This document shows positions 20,192 through 29,169 of a DNA stretch of 64,000 nucleotides, piece by piece; within the stretch, counting starts at the first letter, position 1; every line of letters begins with the position of its first letter. Source of the DNA: Thermogemmatispora sp042408965 (GTDB lineage: Bacteria > Chloroflexota > Ktedonobacteria > Ktedonobacterales > Ktedonobacteraceae); assembly GCA_042408965.1 (NCBI GenBank), contig JBHOQN010000170.1, positions 33,578 to 97,577 on the forward strand, in the 5' to 3' direction. The notes beneath the pieces were generated by a model. It ran no database searches, was not told the DNA's origin, and saw only the letters and a list, made by a program, of their open reading frames with translations. Both the position numbers and the translations under genes were made by a program.

Positions 20192-20343
20192 CAGATCCTC
20201 CAGTCTCTCCCGCCGCTTTGCAGGAAACGATCGCCGGCACCACTCAGGATGAGCCGCGATACAACCGGCCAGCAGAGGGAGTCGCCGCTGACAGCGAGCG
20301 ATCTCCCTCCCGCCAGCCAGCAACACAGCGGCAGGTCCCACCC

Positions 20344-22140
20344 CTATGGCACGCGGCCAAAGGTCGGCGAATGCACGATGTCCAGCTCCTTACCCTCCCC
20401 CAGGTACATATGAACCCCACAGGGTAGGCAGGGATCAAAGCTGCGCACTGCCCGCATGATGTCGATGCCCTTGAACTTGTCAGGACCGTTCTCCTCGAAG
20501 ATCGGCGTATGCTGCACTGCATCCTCGTAGGGACCCGGTGTGCCGTAGACGTCGCGCACGCTGGCGTTCCAGGGCGTCGGCGGATAGGGATGGTAGTTGG
20601 CGATCTTGCCATGCTCAATGACCAGGTGATGGGAGAGCACGCCGCGCACCGCCTCATGGAAGCCGCAACCGATGGCCTCCCTGGGCACCGTGAAGTCCGC
20701 CCAGGTCCTTGTGCGACCAGCGCGGATCTCCTCCAGAGCCTTCTCCACGCAGTAGAGGCCGACCGCAGCCGCGTAGGCCTGGAAGTAGGTGCGCGCCCGA
20801 TCGCGTTCGAGAGCATTGCTCCACTTTGGAATCTTCCACTCGAACTCCACCTCAGGCTTGAGAGCTGTCTTCGGCAGACGGATCTTCACGCTCTGGCCGG
20901 TGGCCTTGATGTAGCCGCCCAGATCCACCAGGCCGGCCAGGGCGGTCGTCCAGAGCCGCGCCAGGGGACCGCCCCCCGTGTCGAGCGCCAGATACTGCCC
21001 TGTGCGCTTGTCATACCAGCGCGGCGACATCACCCAGCTATACTTGCCTTTGAAATCACGCTTCTGGGGCTTCGGAATCGTCGTCTGGTTCCAGGGGTGC
21101 CGCTGATCAACCGGGTTCCCGAGGGGATCACGATCGACGAAGGTCCGTTCGTTCTCCCAGTCCTCGTAGTAGGAGCTGCCGAGCAGAATGCGGATGCCCA
21201 GGTTGATCTCCACCAGGCTGGTCGTCACCAGCTCGCCATCGACCACCACACCTGGCGTCACGAACATGGCGCGTCCCCACTTATCCATCGTGCGATAGTC
21301 GTAATCACAGACATCAGGGTCCTGGAAGGAGCCCCAGCAGCCCAGGAGCACGCGGCGCTGGCCCACCTTCTCGTAGCCAGGCAGCGCCTGATAGAAGAAG
21401 TCGAAGAGGTCGTCGTGCAGCGGCACCACCTTCTTCATGAACTCGACATACTTCATCAGACGCACCAGATAATCCGTGAAGAGCTGCACCGTCGCCACCG
21501 TGCCCACGCCGCCAGGATAGAGGGTCGAAGGATGAACATGACGCCCCTCCATCAGGCAGAACTTCTCGCGCGTCAGGCGGCTCATCTGCAGCGCCTCGCG
21601 GTAGAACTCCCCACTGAAGGGGTTAAGCGAGCGCATAATGTCGGCGATCGTGCGATAGCCATGCTCGCGGGCATGGGGAGCCTCGGTCTTCTGGGCCAGT
21701 TCCCAGACGCCAGGATTGGTCTCGCGCACCATTTGCTCGCAGAAATCCACCCCCACCAGATTCTCCTGGAAGATGTTGTGATCGAACATGTACTCCGCGG
21801 CCTCGCCAAGGTTGAGAATCCACTCGCCGAGGGCGGGCGGCTTCACGCCGTAGGCCATGTTCTGGGCGTAGACCGAGCAAGTTGCGTGGTTATCACCGCA
21901 GATGCCGCAGATGCGGCTGGTGATAAAGTGGGCGTCACGCGGGTCCTTGCCCTTCATGAAGATGCTATAGCCGCGGAAGATCGAGGAGGTGCTATAGCAC
22001 TCCACCACCTGGCGCTTCTTAAAGTCGATTTTGGTATAGATACCCAGGCTGCCCACGATGCGGGTGATAGGGTCCCACGCCATCTCAATCAACTGGGAGG
22101 GTTCAGCCGGGGCCGTCTCACGTCGTACCTCAGTGGTCAT
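20344..22140 (-). CDS. hhyL: Group 1h [NiFe]-hydrogenase large subunit
   Basis: The catalytic subunit binds the NiFe(CN)2CO site and splits H2. The 598-residue protein has the L1 motif TSRICGICGDNHATCS (Cys78, Cys81) and the L2 motif DPCLPCGVH (Cys571, Cys574, His577). After His577 come 21 residues (MYLGEGKELDIVH...) that the maturation protease should remove. L1/L2 sequences and the N-terminus fit the oxygen-tolerant, high-affinity group 1h (formerly group 5) enzymes that use atmospheric H2 for respiration. It lies 51 bases after hhyS. No Sec codon is used. Confidence 0.96.
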   Translation of the reverse strand: MTTEVRRETAPAEPSQLIEMAWDPITRIVGSLGIYTKIDFKKRQVVECYSTSSIFRGYSIFMKGKDPRDAHFITSRICGICGDNHATCSVYAQNMAYGVKPPALGEWILNLGEAAEYMFDHNIFQENLVGVDFCEQMVRETNPGVWELAQKTEAPHAREHGYRTIADIMRSLNPFSGEFYREALQMSRLTREKFCLMEGRHVHPSTLYPGGVGTVATVQLFTDYLVRLMKYVEFMKKVVPLHDDLFDFFYQALPGYEKVGQRRVLLGCWGSFQDPDVCDYDYRTMDKWGRAMFVTPGVVVDGELVTTSLVEINLGIRILLGSSYYEDWENERTFVDRDPLGNPVDQRHPWNQTTIPKPQKRDFKGKYSWVMSPRWYDKRTGQYLALDTGGGPLARLWTTALAGLVDLGGYIKATGQSVKIRLPKTALKPEVEFEWKIPKWSNALERDRARTYFQAYAAAVGLYCVEKALEEIRAGRTRTWADFTVPREAIGCGFHEAVRGVLSHHLVIEHGKIANYHPYPPTPWNASVRDVYGTPGPYEDAVQHTPIFEENGPDKFKGIDIMRAVRSFDPCLPCGVHMYLGEGKELDIVHSPTFGRVP

Positions 22141-22191
22141 CTTGCTCTCTCCTTGTCCATGAGCGATCTCAGCTCAGCAGCCGACTGAGCA

Positions 22192-23220
22192 TCACCAGCG
22201 CGGCTGATAGCCCGTATGCAGCTCGCGGCCCTTCTGGCGCCACGAAGGCTCCTTATTGAGAGTGGTCTTCGTGATGCGGCGCAACGCACGGATCGCTGTG
22301 CCATAGGCAGTGACAGCGGTCGTCGAGAGCTTCGCGCCGGGCGGCTCATCCATAAAGGGCATGAACTTATCAGGGAAGCCCGGCATCGTACAGCCAATGC
22401 AGATGCCGCCGACGTTGGGACAGCCACCGATGCCCGCCATCCAGCCACGCTTGGGCACATTGCACTGTACCACCGGTCCCCAGCAGCCCAGTTTGACCAG
22501 GCACTGGGGCTGGCCATACTCCGCGGCGAAATCGCCCTGCTCATAGTAGCTGCCGCGATCGCAGCCCTCGTGGACCGTGCGGCCGAAGAGCCAGGTCGGG
22601 CGGCCGAGGTCGTCGAGGGGGATCATGGGCGCCATACCGGCAGCCTGATAGAGGAGATAGAGTAGCGTCTCCATGAAGTTGTCCGGCTGCACGGGACAGC
22701 CCGGCACGTTGACAATGGGAATACCCGCCCAGGACTTCCATCCGTGGCCCAGATAATCGGCCAGGCCCATCGCCCCGGTGGGATTACCCTCCATGGCGTG
22801 GATGCCACCGTAGGTCGCACAGGTGCCGATGGCCACCACGGCCCAGGCGCGGGGCGCCAGGCGGTCGATCCACTCACAGGTTGTAATGGGCTGTCCTGTG
22901 GCCTGGTCCGTTCCCAGAGCAGCCCAGTAGCCCTCGCGTTTGATCTTCTCATTGGGGATCGAGCCTTCAACAACGAGCACAAAGGGGTCAAGCTCGCCGC
23001 GCTCGGCTTGATACCACCAGGTCATGAAGCTATCACCGCCCAGCTCGTAGGCCAGGACAGGATTATGGAGATGGACCCGGGGCAATCCCGGAATGGCTCC
23101 CATGACCACATCTTCAATGCTCGGCTGACTGGCTGCCGTGATCGAGACCGAATCCCCATCACAGCCCAGACCGGCCGTCATCCAGACGATGTGGACCGCC
23201 TCCACGCGCACCCTGGTCAT
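22192..23220 (-). CDS. hhyS: Group 1h [NiFe]-hydrogenase small subunit
   Basis: The 342-residue electron-transfer subunit carries three Fe-S clusters. It starts MTRVRVEAVHIVWMTAGLGC without a Tat signal or C-terminal anchor, so the enzyme is expected on the cytoplasmic side. The proximal-cluster motif is GLGCDGDS (Cys20, Asp23), consistent with the three-Cys-one-Asp ligation described for the Ralstonia group 1h enzyme; further Cys lie in GTCATYGG, VPGCPVQPDN, CDRGSYYEQG, KLGCWGPVVQC and GGICIGC. CGAGGAGG precedes the ATG. It is the first gene of the operon and has a candidate promoter 93 bases upstream. Confidence 0.96.
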   Translation of the reverse strand: MTRVRVEAVHIVWMTAGLGCDGDSVSITAASQPSIEDVVMGAIPGLPRVHLHNPVLAYELGGDSFMTWWYQAERGELDPFVLVVEGSIPNEKIKREGYWAALGTDQATGQPITTCEWIDRLAPRAWAVVAIGTCATYGGIHAMEGNPTGAMGLADYLGHGWKSWAGIPIVNVPGCPVQPDNFMETLLYLLYQAAGMAPMIPLDDLGRPTWLFGRTVHEGCDRGSYYEQGDFAAEYGQPQCLVKLGCWGPVVQCNVPKRGWMAGIGGCPNVGGICIGCTMPGFPDKFMPFMDEPPGAKLSTTAVTAYGTAIRALRRITKTTLNKEPSWRQKGRELHTGYQPRW

Positions 23221-23312
23221 AGATATGCCTCCTCGAGCGCAAAAAACGCTCCTGGCTGACTCTCGATGCGGTCTCCTCTCGTCCTGATCACCGCACCCCG
23301 AACGCTCAACGT

Positions 23313-23341
23313 CCTATATCGAGGATAAATAGTGACACCAA
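23313..23341 (-). promoter_or_regulatory. Candidate promoter of the hydrogenase operon
   Basis: On the minus strand TTGGTG (23341-23336) and TATAGG (23318-23313) are separated by exactly 17 bases. It would give a leader of about 85 bases before hhyS. Inferred from sequence only. Confidence 0.5.
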
Positions 23342-23887
23342 ACGCGGGCCGCCCCCAGCCCCGGTCGCAAGGCGCAACGCAGGCAGATACTAGAGCAGGC
23401 AGAAGGCGCAGGCGGGATCACTCGTCTCCCTGCGCATGAACAGGCCCGGACGCTGCCCATTTCAGAAGGGGGCAAGTACCCGGAATCAAGAGATCCAGAC
23501 TGGTGAAACAGGCGCAGCTATGAGGCGCAGGCGGGGTTCCTGTGTAAGCAGCACAGCGAGAAAGCCCACAGCCGGTCCGTCTTCATCCTCCAGCACACAA
23601 CACACATAAAAGGCGGCACTACAAAGGACCAGCACGTCCCTGAAGAAAGAGTTCCCTCATGCGCATCCCACGACAGAGAGGGATGGACTTCCAGCGTGTT
23701 CAATCAGATGTTTTGTTGAGGTTACAGTCCAGCTAACATTCCAGGACACCATCAAATATAGCATAGACAGTACATAAGAGTCAAGACTGTACACGTAAAA
23801 CTCATACATATGTAGAGCAAAACCTTTGCAGATGTGAGGCAGTGTTACTCAGCGTGATGGGCCGATAAGATTTTATTCCCAGGACTA
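23342..23887. other. Divergent intergenic region upstream of the hydrogenase operon
   Basis: No gene is supported in about 550 bases. The part from 23700 to 23880 is clearly more AT-rich than its surroundings and holds partial inverted repeats (for example ACAGTAC near 23768 and GACTGTAC near 23787). It is a likely place for regulatory sites of the hydrogenase operon or of the divergent 23970 gene. Confidence 0.35.
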
Positions 23888-23917
23888 TTGACAGAACCGG
23901 CCAGTGAGGCGTAGTAT
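23888..23917 (+). promoter_or_regulatory. Promoter of the 23970 gene
   Basis: A perfect TTGACA (23888-23893) and TAGTAT (23912-23917) with an 18-base spacer lie about 50 bases before the start codon. Confidence 0.6.
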
Positions 23918-23969
23918 ATAGAACATAAATTCTAGGCCGAACGGCCTTCCCGAGAAAGGAAATCGCTTG

Positions 23970-24695
23970 ATGACGATACAGATCAGGCAACCACCAGCGG
24001 TGGTCAGGAGGACCGCCGTAACAGAGGAGGACGATGCCATTTATCTGACGCGCCTGCCGAGCAGCACGCGCCGCTATCAGCCGCCCTCGACCGCCGATGT
24101 CAGCACCGAGGACGAGCTGGGGATCAGCGCCACGACCGGCCTGCAGCCGGCGATGTTTATACAACGGCGGCGCGCCAGCAGTCAGACGAAGCCGGCCTAC
24201 GGCACTACCTCAAAGGCCGTGGCGCCAGCAAAGATCAGGGCGCGCCGAGCAGGTCGCTCCTGGTTTCTACGCAGCCTGCTCCTGGGCATGCTGCTGACTG
24301 CCCTGCTCGGCCTGGGCCTCACATATCTCGGCTCCTGGTGGCAGCTTCACCAGGATGATGTTCAGTACGGTCGCCCGCGTACCTGGCAGATGGACGCCGT
24401 TGTCGGGCACAACGACAGCCCGGCCCACCCCACTCATTTTGTCTTCATCAATCTACATAGACAGGTGGAAATTATCGAATTTCCAGGCGGGGACGGCGCC
24501 CATGCGCGCGTCTACAACGGTCCCGTCCTCACAGGCGACGGCCAGGACCTCGTACCCATTACGGCCGAGGTGCGTGATGTGAACGGAGACGGCAGACCCG
24601 ACCTGATCGTCCACATCCAGAATCAGCGTCTGGTCCTGCTCAACGACGGCACGGCCTTCCGGGCCCCCGGACCGAACGACCATATCGTCCTCTAA
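23970..24695 (+). CDS. Single-pass membrane protein with FG-GAP-like motif
   Basis: The 241-residue protein has a basic, disordered N-terminal half, one membrane helix at about residues 100-120 (FLRSLLLGMLLTALLGLGLT) and an outer domain that ends with VRDVNGDGRPDLIVHI, a calcium-binding FG-GAP/VCBS-type repeat, plus NQRLVLLNDGTAF. ATG 23970 follows AAAGGA by 9 bases; a TTG one codon earlier is less likely. It diverges from hhyS but nothing shows a functional link. Role unknown, perhaps sensing or adhesion at the surface. Confidence 0.75.
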   Translation: MTIQIRQPPAVVRRTAVTEEDDAIYLTRLPSSTRRYQPPSTADVSTEDELGISATTGLQPAMFIQRRRASSQTKPAYGTTSKAVAPAKIRARRAGRSWFLRSLLLGMLLTALLGLGLTYLGSWWQLHQDDVQYGRPRTWQMDAVVGHNDSPAHPTHFVFINLHRQVEIIEFPGGDGAHARVYNGPVLTGDGQDLVPITAEVRDVNGDGRPDLIVHIQNQRLVLLNDGTAFRAPGPNDHIVL

Positions 24696-24762
24696 GCGCC
24701 GGTCGGTGGATGTGGATTCAGCCAGGCGCTCTCTTCCAGGCAGCTCTGGTCCCCATCTACAT

Positions 24763-25638
24763 TCACCGCCGGGTCAGCAGGGCCTTCGCCCGCTCCAGAT
24801 GGCGGCGATCGTGCTCCCAGTCCTCCTGGCCATCCTCTGTCTCCTGAATGGGCGTCTCCAGGATTACCGTCACCTGCGCCAGGCGCTCGTCGCCGAGCAG
24901 AGCGCGCAGGCCCACCTCAGGAATCAGACCCTCTCCCAGACGCGCATGCACATCGCGATGGCTGCCTAGCGCCTTCTGTGTATCGTTGAGGTGCAGAACC
25001 CACAGATGCTGCAGCCCGATCAGGGTCTCAACCTGCTGCAGCACCTGCGCCACCCCCTGCGGTGTGCCAATATTGTGGCCGGCTCCCCACAGATGCGCCG
25101 TATCCAGACAGATGCCGAGGCGCGTGGCATACTCAGGTTCTGGCAGCAGCCTCAGGACAGCGGCCAGATGCTCGAAGCTGTGCCCCAGGGAGTGACCAGC
25201 GCCAACATCGTTCTCGAGCAGCAGGCGCACCGTCGGCGGCGTCGGCGGCAACATCAGGCGCAGCGCCTCGGCAATGCGCGCAACCCCCACCTCGACCCCT
25301 GCACCGCGATGGCTGCCAGTATGCACTACCACATCTACGGCTCCCAGCAGTGCGGCACGCCGCAGGGTCCAGGTCAGCAAGGCCAGTGACTTCCCCCAGA
25401 CCTCGGGCTCGGGCGAAGCCAGATTGATCAGATAGGGTGCATGGATCACCAGCGGCGTCAGACCCCGGGCCTGCGCAGCGCGCGCAAACTCCTCAGCTCC
25501 CTGCTCACCTCCCGCCGGCGGCCGCCAGCCTGTTGGATTGCTGGCAAAGATCTGGATCGTCTCACAACCAAGCTGAGACGCAATGTCAATGGCACGCAGC
25601 GGCCGGCCATTGAGCGGCATATGGCGACCAATACGCAT
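24763..25638 (-). CDS. nfo: Endonuclease IV
   Basis: The 291-residue TIM-barrel AP endonuclease cleaves 5' of abasic sites in base-excision repair using three zinc ions. The zinc-binding signatures are present: VIHAPYLINLA, VVHTGSHRGAG, LLLENDVGAGHSLG, CLDTAHLWGAGH, VLHLNDTQKALGSHRDVH and ILETP. It starts 3 bases after the scpB stop and is cotranscribed with it. Its end converges on the 23970 gene with 67 bases between. Confidence 0.95.
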   Translation of the reverse strand: MRIGRHMPLNGRPLRAIDIASQLGCETIQIFASNPTGWRPPAGGEQGAEEFARAAQARGLTPLVIHAPYLINLASPEPEVWGKSLALLTWTLRRAALLGAVDVVVHTGSHRGAGVEVGVARIAEALRLMLPPTPPTVRLLLENDVGAGHSLGHSFEHLAAVLRLLPEPEYATRLGICLDTAHLWGAGHNIGTPQGVAQVLQQVETLIGLQHLWVLHLNDTQKALGSHRDVHARLGEGLIPEVGLRALLGDERLAQVTVILETPIQETEDGQEDWEHDRRHLERAKALLTRR

Positions 25639-25641
25639 CGA

Positions 25642-26334
25642 TCACGCTGACCCGTTTCTAGCAGGCTGGTGAGCCTCGCTGCTGGCAGGCTCCACTGGCT
25701 CCAGCGGTGGCGGCAGCACATCGGCGACGTGCGGCAACTCCTCCAGGCTCGTCAGGCCGAACTGCTGCAGAAACTCCGGCGTCGTCGCGAAGAGGGCCGG
25801 GTGGCCCACCGTGGGAGCGCGTCCAATCTCCGCCACCAGTCCGTGCTGAATGAGGCTCGCCAGCGCGCGATCGCTGTTGACCCCGCGAATCGCCTCGATC
25901 TGCGCCCGCGTCACTGGCTGACGATAACAGATCACCGCCAGCGTCTCCAGGGCCGCCGGCGTCAGCTTCGCGCTCATCGGCAGACCCAGCAGCGCAGCCA
26001 CGTAACGCGCATTCTCCGGGGCCGTCACAAGCTGCACCTGCGTCCCCAGACGCTGCAGCCGCAGACCACGCTGCTGGCTCTCCAGCCCCTGCGCCAGCGC
26101 CCGCAAGCCCGCCTGTAGCTCCTGCTCACTGACATCCAGCAGCTTGCGCAACTCAGCCTGCTCCAGGGGGCGCCCCGAGACGAAGAGCAGACTCTCAATG
26201 GCCGACGCGAGGCGCATCTCCCCCTCGCTGGCCCCTCCGACCAGAGCGGCCTTCCCGGCCTCGCATGCGGCTGCTTCCTCTGCCGCCATCGCGGCGCCCT
26301 CGACGGGCTTCTCTCTGCTCAACTCGTCCTGCAT
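25642..26334 (-). CDS. scpB: Segregation and condensation protein B
   Basis: ScpB is the winged-helix kite subunit of the SMC condensin complex. The 230-residue protein has both winged-helix domains: SAIESLLFVSGRPLEQAELRK (from about residue 44) and the strongly conserved LTPAALETLAVICYRQPVTR and RGVNSDRALASLIQHGLV. The N-terminal 40 residues and Pro-rich C-terminal 30 are unconserved-looking. Its usual partner scpA is not in the window. An alternative start is Met16. Confidence 0.93.
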   Translation of the reverse strand: MQDELSREKPVEGAAMAAEEAAACEAGKAALVGGASEGEMRLASAIESLLFVSGRPLEQAELRKLLDVSEQELQAGLRALAQGLESQQRGLRLQRLGTQVQLVTAPENARYVAALLGLPMSAKLTPAALETLAVICYRQPVTRAQIEAIRGVNSDRALASLIQHGLVAEIGRAPTVGHPALFATTPEFLQQFGLTSLEELPHVADVLPPPLEPVEPASSEAHQPARNGSA

Positions 26335-26450
26335 GGCGCGGCCATTATATCACAGGCCCGCCGGGGAGACCAGCCCCTCTCGCTGGAATAGCCAGACTGA
26401 AGCGTGTTCCCCTGACACTCAAACTTTGATAATATTACGCTCAAATCTTC

Positions 26451-26479
26451 TTGCAATAGTCTGCTCAATGTGGTATAGT
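26451..26479 (+). promoter_or_regulatory. Promoter of clpB
   Basis: TTGCAA (26451-26456), a 17-base spacer and TATAGT (26474-26479) form a near-consensus housekeeping promoter 41 bases before the clpB start. No CIRCE (HrcA) inverted repeat is visible nearby. Confidence 0.7.
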
Positions 26480-26520
26480 ACTGACAAAGTACGCAGTTCT
26501 CTGTTACGGGGAGGATATGG

Positions 26521-29121
26521 ATGAAAATAGAGCGCTTCACAGAGAAGGCCCGCGAGGCCATCACGGAAGCCTCGGAGCTGGCACGTTCCTACAACCACAG
26601 TCAGATCGAGCCAGAGCATCTGCTTTATGCCCTGCTGGAGCAGCAGGGGGGCATCACGAATGAGATCATCCAGAAGGCGGGGGGAGATAGTGGGGCCGCC
26701 CGGCGCTCACTCAAGAGCGACCTGGAGCGGATGCCGCGCGTCTATGGTGGCAGCGATCCGAGTATTTCGCCGCAGTTGCGGCGGGTTCTCGAAGAGGCCT
26801 GGCGGCAGATGGCCACCTTCAAAGATGAGTACCTGAGCGTCGAGCATCTCCTGCTGGCCCTTTTCGACGTGGGGGGCGAGAGCGTTCAGCGCGCGCTACG
26901 GGCCGCCGGCATCACTCGCGACACAACCCTGCAGGCGCTGAGCGCTATTCGCGGCTCGCAGCGGGTCACGGATCAGAATCCCGAAGGGAAGTATCAGGCG
27001 CTGGAGCGCTACGGTCGCAATCTGACCGCGCTGGCCGAACAGGGCAAGCTCGATCCGGTGATCGGGCGCGACGAAGAGATCCGCCGTGTGATTCAGGTGC
27101 TGAGCCGCCGCACCAAGAATAACCCTGTGCTGATCGGCGATCCCGGCGTCGGCAAGACGGCGATCGTCGAGGGCCTGGCGCAGCGGATCGTGCGCGGCGA
27201 TGTGCCGAAAACGCTGCGCGATAAGCAGATCATTGCCCTCGACCTGGGGGCCCTCATTGCGGGTGCGAAGTACCGCGGCGAGTTCGAGGAGCGCCTGAAG
27301 GCCGTTCTGAAGGAGATCCAGAGTTCTGAGGGACGCATCGTTCTCTTCATCGACGAGCTCCATACGCTGGTCGGTGCGGGTGCCGCGGAGGGTGCGATGG
27401 ATGCCTCGAATATGCTCAAGCCCATGCTGGCGCGCGGTGAACTTCACTGCATCGGCGCGACGACCCTGGATGAATATCGCAAATATATTGAGAAGGACGC
27501 GGCCCTTGAACGACGCTTCCAGCCGATCATGGTCGAGGAGCCGTCGGTCGAGGATACCATCAGCATCCTGCGTGGCCTGAAGCAGCGCTACGAGGTCCAC
27601 CATGGCGTGCGCATCCAGGATAGCGCCCTGGTGGCTGCGGCGGTCCTCTCAAACCGCTACATCAGCGACCGCTTCCTGCCTGATAAGGCCATCGACCTGA
27701 TTGACGAGGCGGCCAGCCGCCGCCGCGTGGAACTTGACAGCACACCCAGCGAGCTGGACGCCCTCGAACGCCGTATCCGCCAGCTCCAGGTCGAGCACGA
27801 GGCCCTTAAGAAAGAGACCGACGCGGCCAGCCGCGAGCGCCGTGAGCGCGTCGAGCAGGAGATCGCTAACCTCAATGAGCAGCTACACAGCATGCGGCTC
27901 TCGCTCGAGCGCGAGCGCGAGCCGGTGGAGACGCTGCGCCGCCTGAAGACTGAGCTGGAGCAGGCCCAGGTGGAGCTGGAGAAGGCCGAGCGCGACTACA
28001 ACCTGGAGGAGCAGGCGCGTCTGCGCTACGGCGTCATTCCCGATCTGGAGCGGCGCATCCACGAGATGGAGGCTCGTCTGAGCGAGATCCAGGGCGCTCG
28101 CATGCTCAAGGAGGAGGTGGACGCCGAAGACATCGCCGAGATCGTCGCTCGCTGGACCCACATCCCTGTCTCTCGCTTGATGGAAGGCGAGGTCCAGAAG
28201 CTGCTCAAGATGGAGGAGCGTCTCCGCGAGCGCGTCGTCGGCCAGGATCACGCGCTGCGCGCCGTCTCTGACGCCATCCGCCGCGCGCGCGCCGGCCTGC
28301 AGGACCCCAATCGCCCGCTGGCAAGCTTCCTCTTCCTGGGTCCGACCGGGGTCGGCAAGACCGAGCTGGCGCGCGCCCTGGCCGAGTTCCTCTTCGACGA
28401 TGAGCAGGCCTTGATTCGCATCGATATGTCGGAGTACATGGAGAAGCATAGCGTCTCGCGTCTGATCGGCGCGCCGCCCGGCTATGTGGGCTATGAAGAG
28501 GGCGGCCAGCTCACTGAGGCTGTGCGCCGGCATCCCTACAGCGTCGTGCTCTTCGATGAGATCGAGAAGGCCGCTCCTGACGTCTTCAACGTTCTGCTCC
28601 AGTTGCTCGACGACGGTCGGCTCACGGATGGCCAGGGACGCACGATCGATTTCAAAAACACGGTGATCATCATGACCAGCAACGTGGGCAACCTCTGGTT
28701 GAGCGAGTATGCTGGTCTGGACGAAGAGGAGCTGCAGCGCCGCGTGCGCCAGCGCCTGCGCGAGGAGGGCTTCCGGCCGGAGTTTATCAACCGCATCGAC
28801 GAGATCGTCATCTTCCACGCGCTCTCGCCTGAGCGCATTAAGGAGATCGTCACGATCCAGCTCAACCGCCTGGCCCCGCGCCTGGCCGAGCGCCACATCG
28901 CGCTCACAGTGACCGAGGCCGCCAGGGAGCTGCTGGCGAACGAGGGCTACGATCCGCAGTTCGGCGCGCGTCCGCTCAAGCGCGTGATCCAGCGTGCGGT
29001 GGAGAATCCGCTGGCGCGCGCCCTGCTGGATGGTACGATCCGCGAGGGCGATACGGTGCAGATCGATGCCCGTGACGGCGCGATTGTGATCACGCCAATG
29101 AGAGCGACGGCGCAGGTGTAG
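26521..29121 (+). CDS. clpB: ATP-dependent disaggregase ClpB
   Basis: The 866-residue Hsp100 chaperone re-solubilises aggregates with DnaK. Domains: Clp N-domain (1-145), first AAA+ with GDPGVGKT at 206-213 and VLFIDELHTLVGAG, the long coiled-coil middle domain (about 400-530, rich in Glu/Arg/Leu) that distinguishes ClpB from ClpA/C, and second AAA+ with GPTGVGKT at 607-614 and VVLFDEIEKAAPDVFN. There is no IGF/L loop for ClpP, as expected. GGGGAGG precedes the ATG. The following gene starts within 50 bases and may be cotranscribed, i.e. heat-inducible. Confidence 0.96.
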   Translation: MKIERFTEKAREAITEASELARSYNHSQIEPEHLLYALLEQQGGITNEIIQKAGGDSGAARRSLKSDLERMPRVYGGSDPSISPQLRRVLEEAWRQMATFKDEYLSVEHLLLALFDVGGESVQRALRAAGITRDTTLQALSAIRGSQRVTDQNPEGKYQALERYGRNLTALAEQGKLDPVIGRDEEIRRVIQVLSRRTKNNPVLIGDPGVGKTAIVEGLAQRIVRGDVPKTLRDKQIIALDLGALIAGAKYRGEFEERLKAVLKEIQSSEGRIVLFIDELHTLVGAGAAEGAMDASNMLKPMLARGELHCIGATTLDEYRKYIEKDAALERRFQPIMVEEPSVEDTISILRGLKQRYEVHHGVRIQDSALVAAAVLSNRYISDRFLPDKAIDLIDEAASRRRVELDSTPSELDALERRIRQLQVEHEALKKETDAASRERRERVEQEIANLNEQLHSMRLSLEREREPVETLRRLKTELEQAQVELEKAERDYNLEEQARLRYGVIPDLERRIHEMEARLSEIQGARMLKEEVDAEDIAEIVARWTHIPVSRLMEGEVQKLLKMEERLRERVVGQDHALRAVSDAIRRARAGLQDPNRPLASFLFLGPTGVGKTELARALAEFLFDDEQALIRIDMSEYMEKHSVSRLIGAPPGYVGYEEGGQLTEAVRRHPYSVVLFDEIEKAAPDVFNVLLQLLDDGRLTDGQGRTIDFKNTVIIMTSNVGNLWLSEYAGLDEEELQRRVRQRLREEGFRPEFINRIDEIVIFHALSPERIKEIVTIQLNRLAPRLAERHIALTVTEAARELLANEGYDPQFGARPLKRVIQRAVENPLARALLDGTIREGDTVQIDARDGAIVITPMRATAQV

Positions 29122-29169
29122 GTGCGAGGCACCTCCTCCTCCACCGTCCGGCGAGGAGTGTGGACGGCT

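Noticed and set aside
20192..20341. 50-codon N-terminal extension of the NifU-like protein from GTG 20341
   Set aside because: The sequence is Arg/Pro-rich and unlike the family, while ATG 20191 has a well-placed GGAGG.
20509..22188. Long open frame (559 codons) on the plus strand opposite hhyL
   Set aside because: It mirrors the codon pattern of hhyL, has no ribosome-binding site and no family-like motif; a common shadow in GC-rich DNA.
26395..26520. CIRCE element for HrcA control of clpB
   Set aside because: No TTAGCACTC-N9-GAGTGCTAA repeat is present; only a housekeeping-type promoter is seen.
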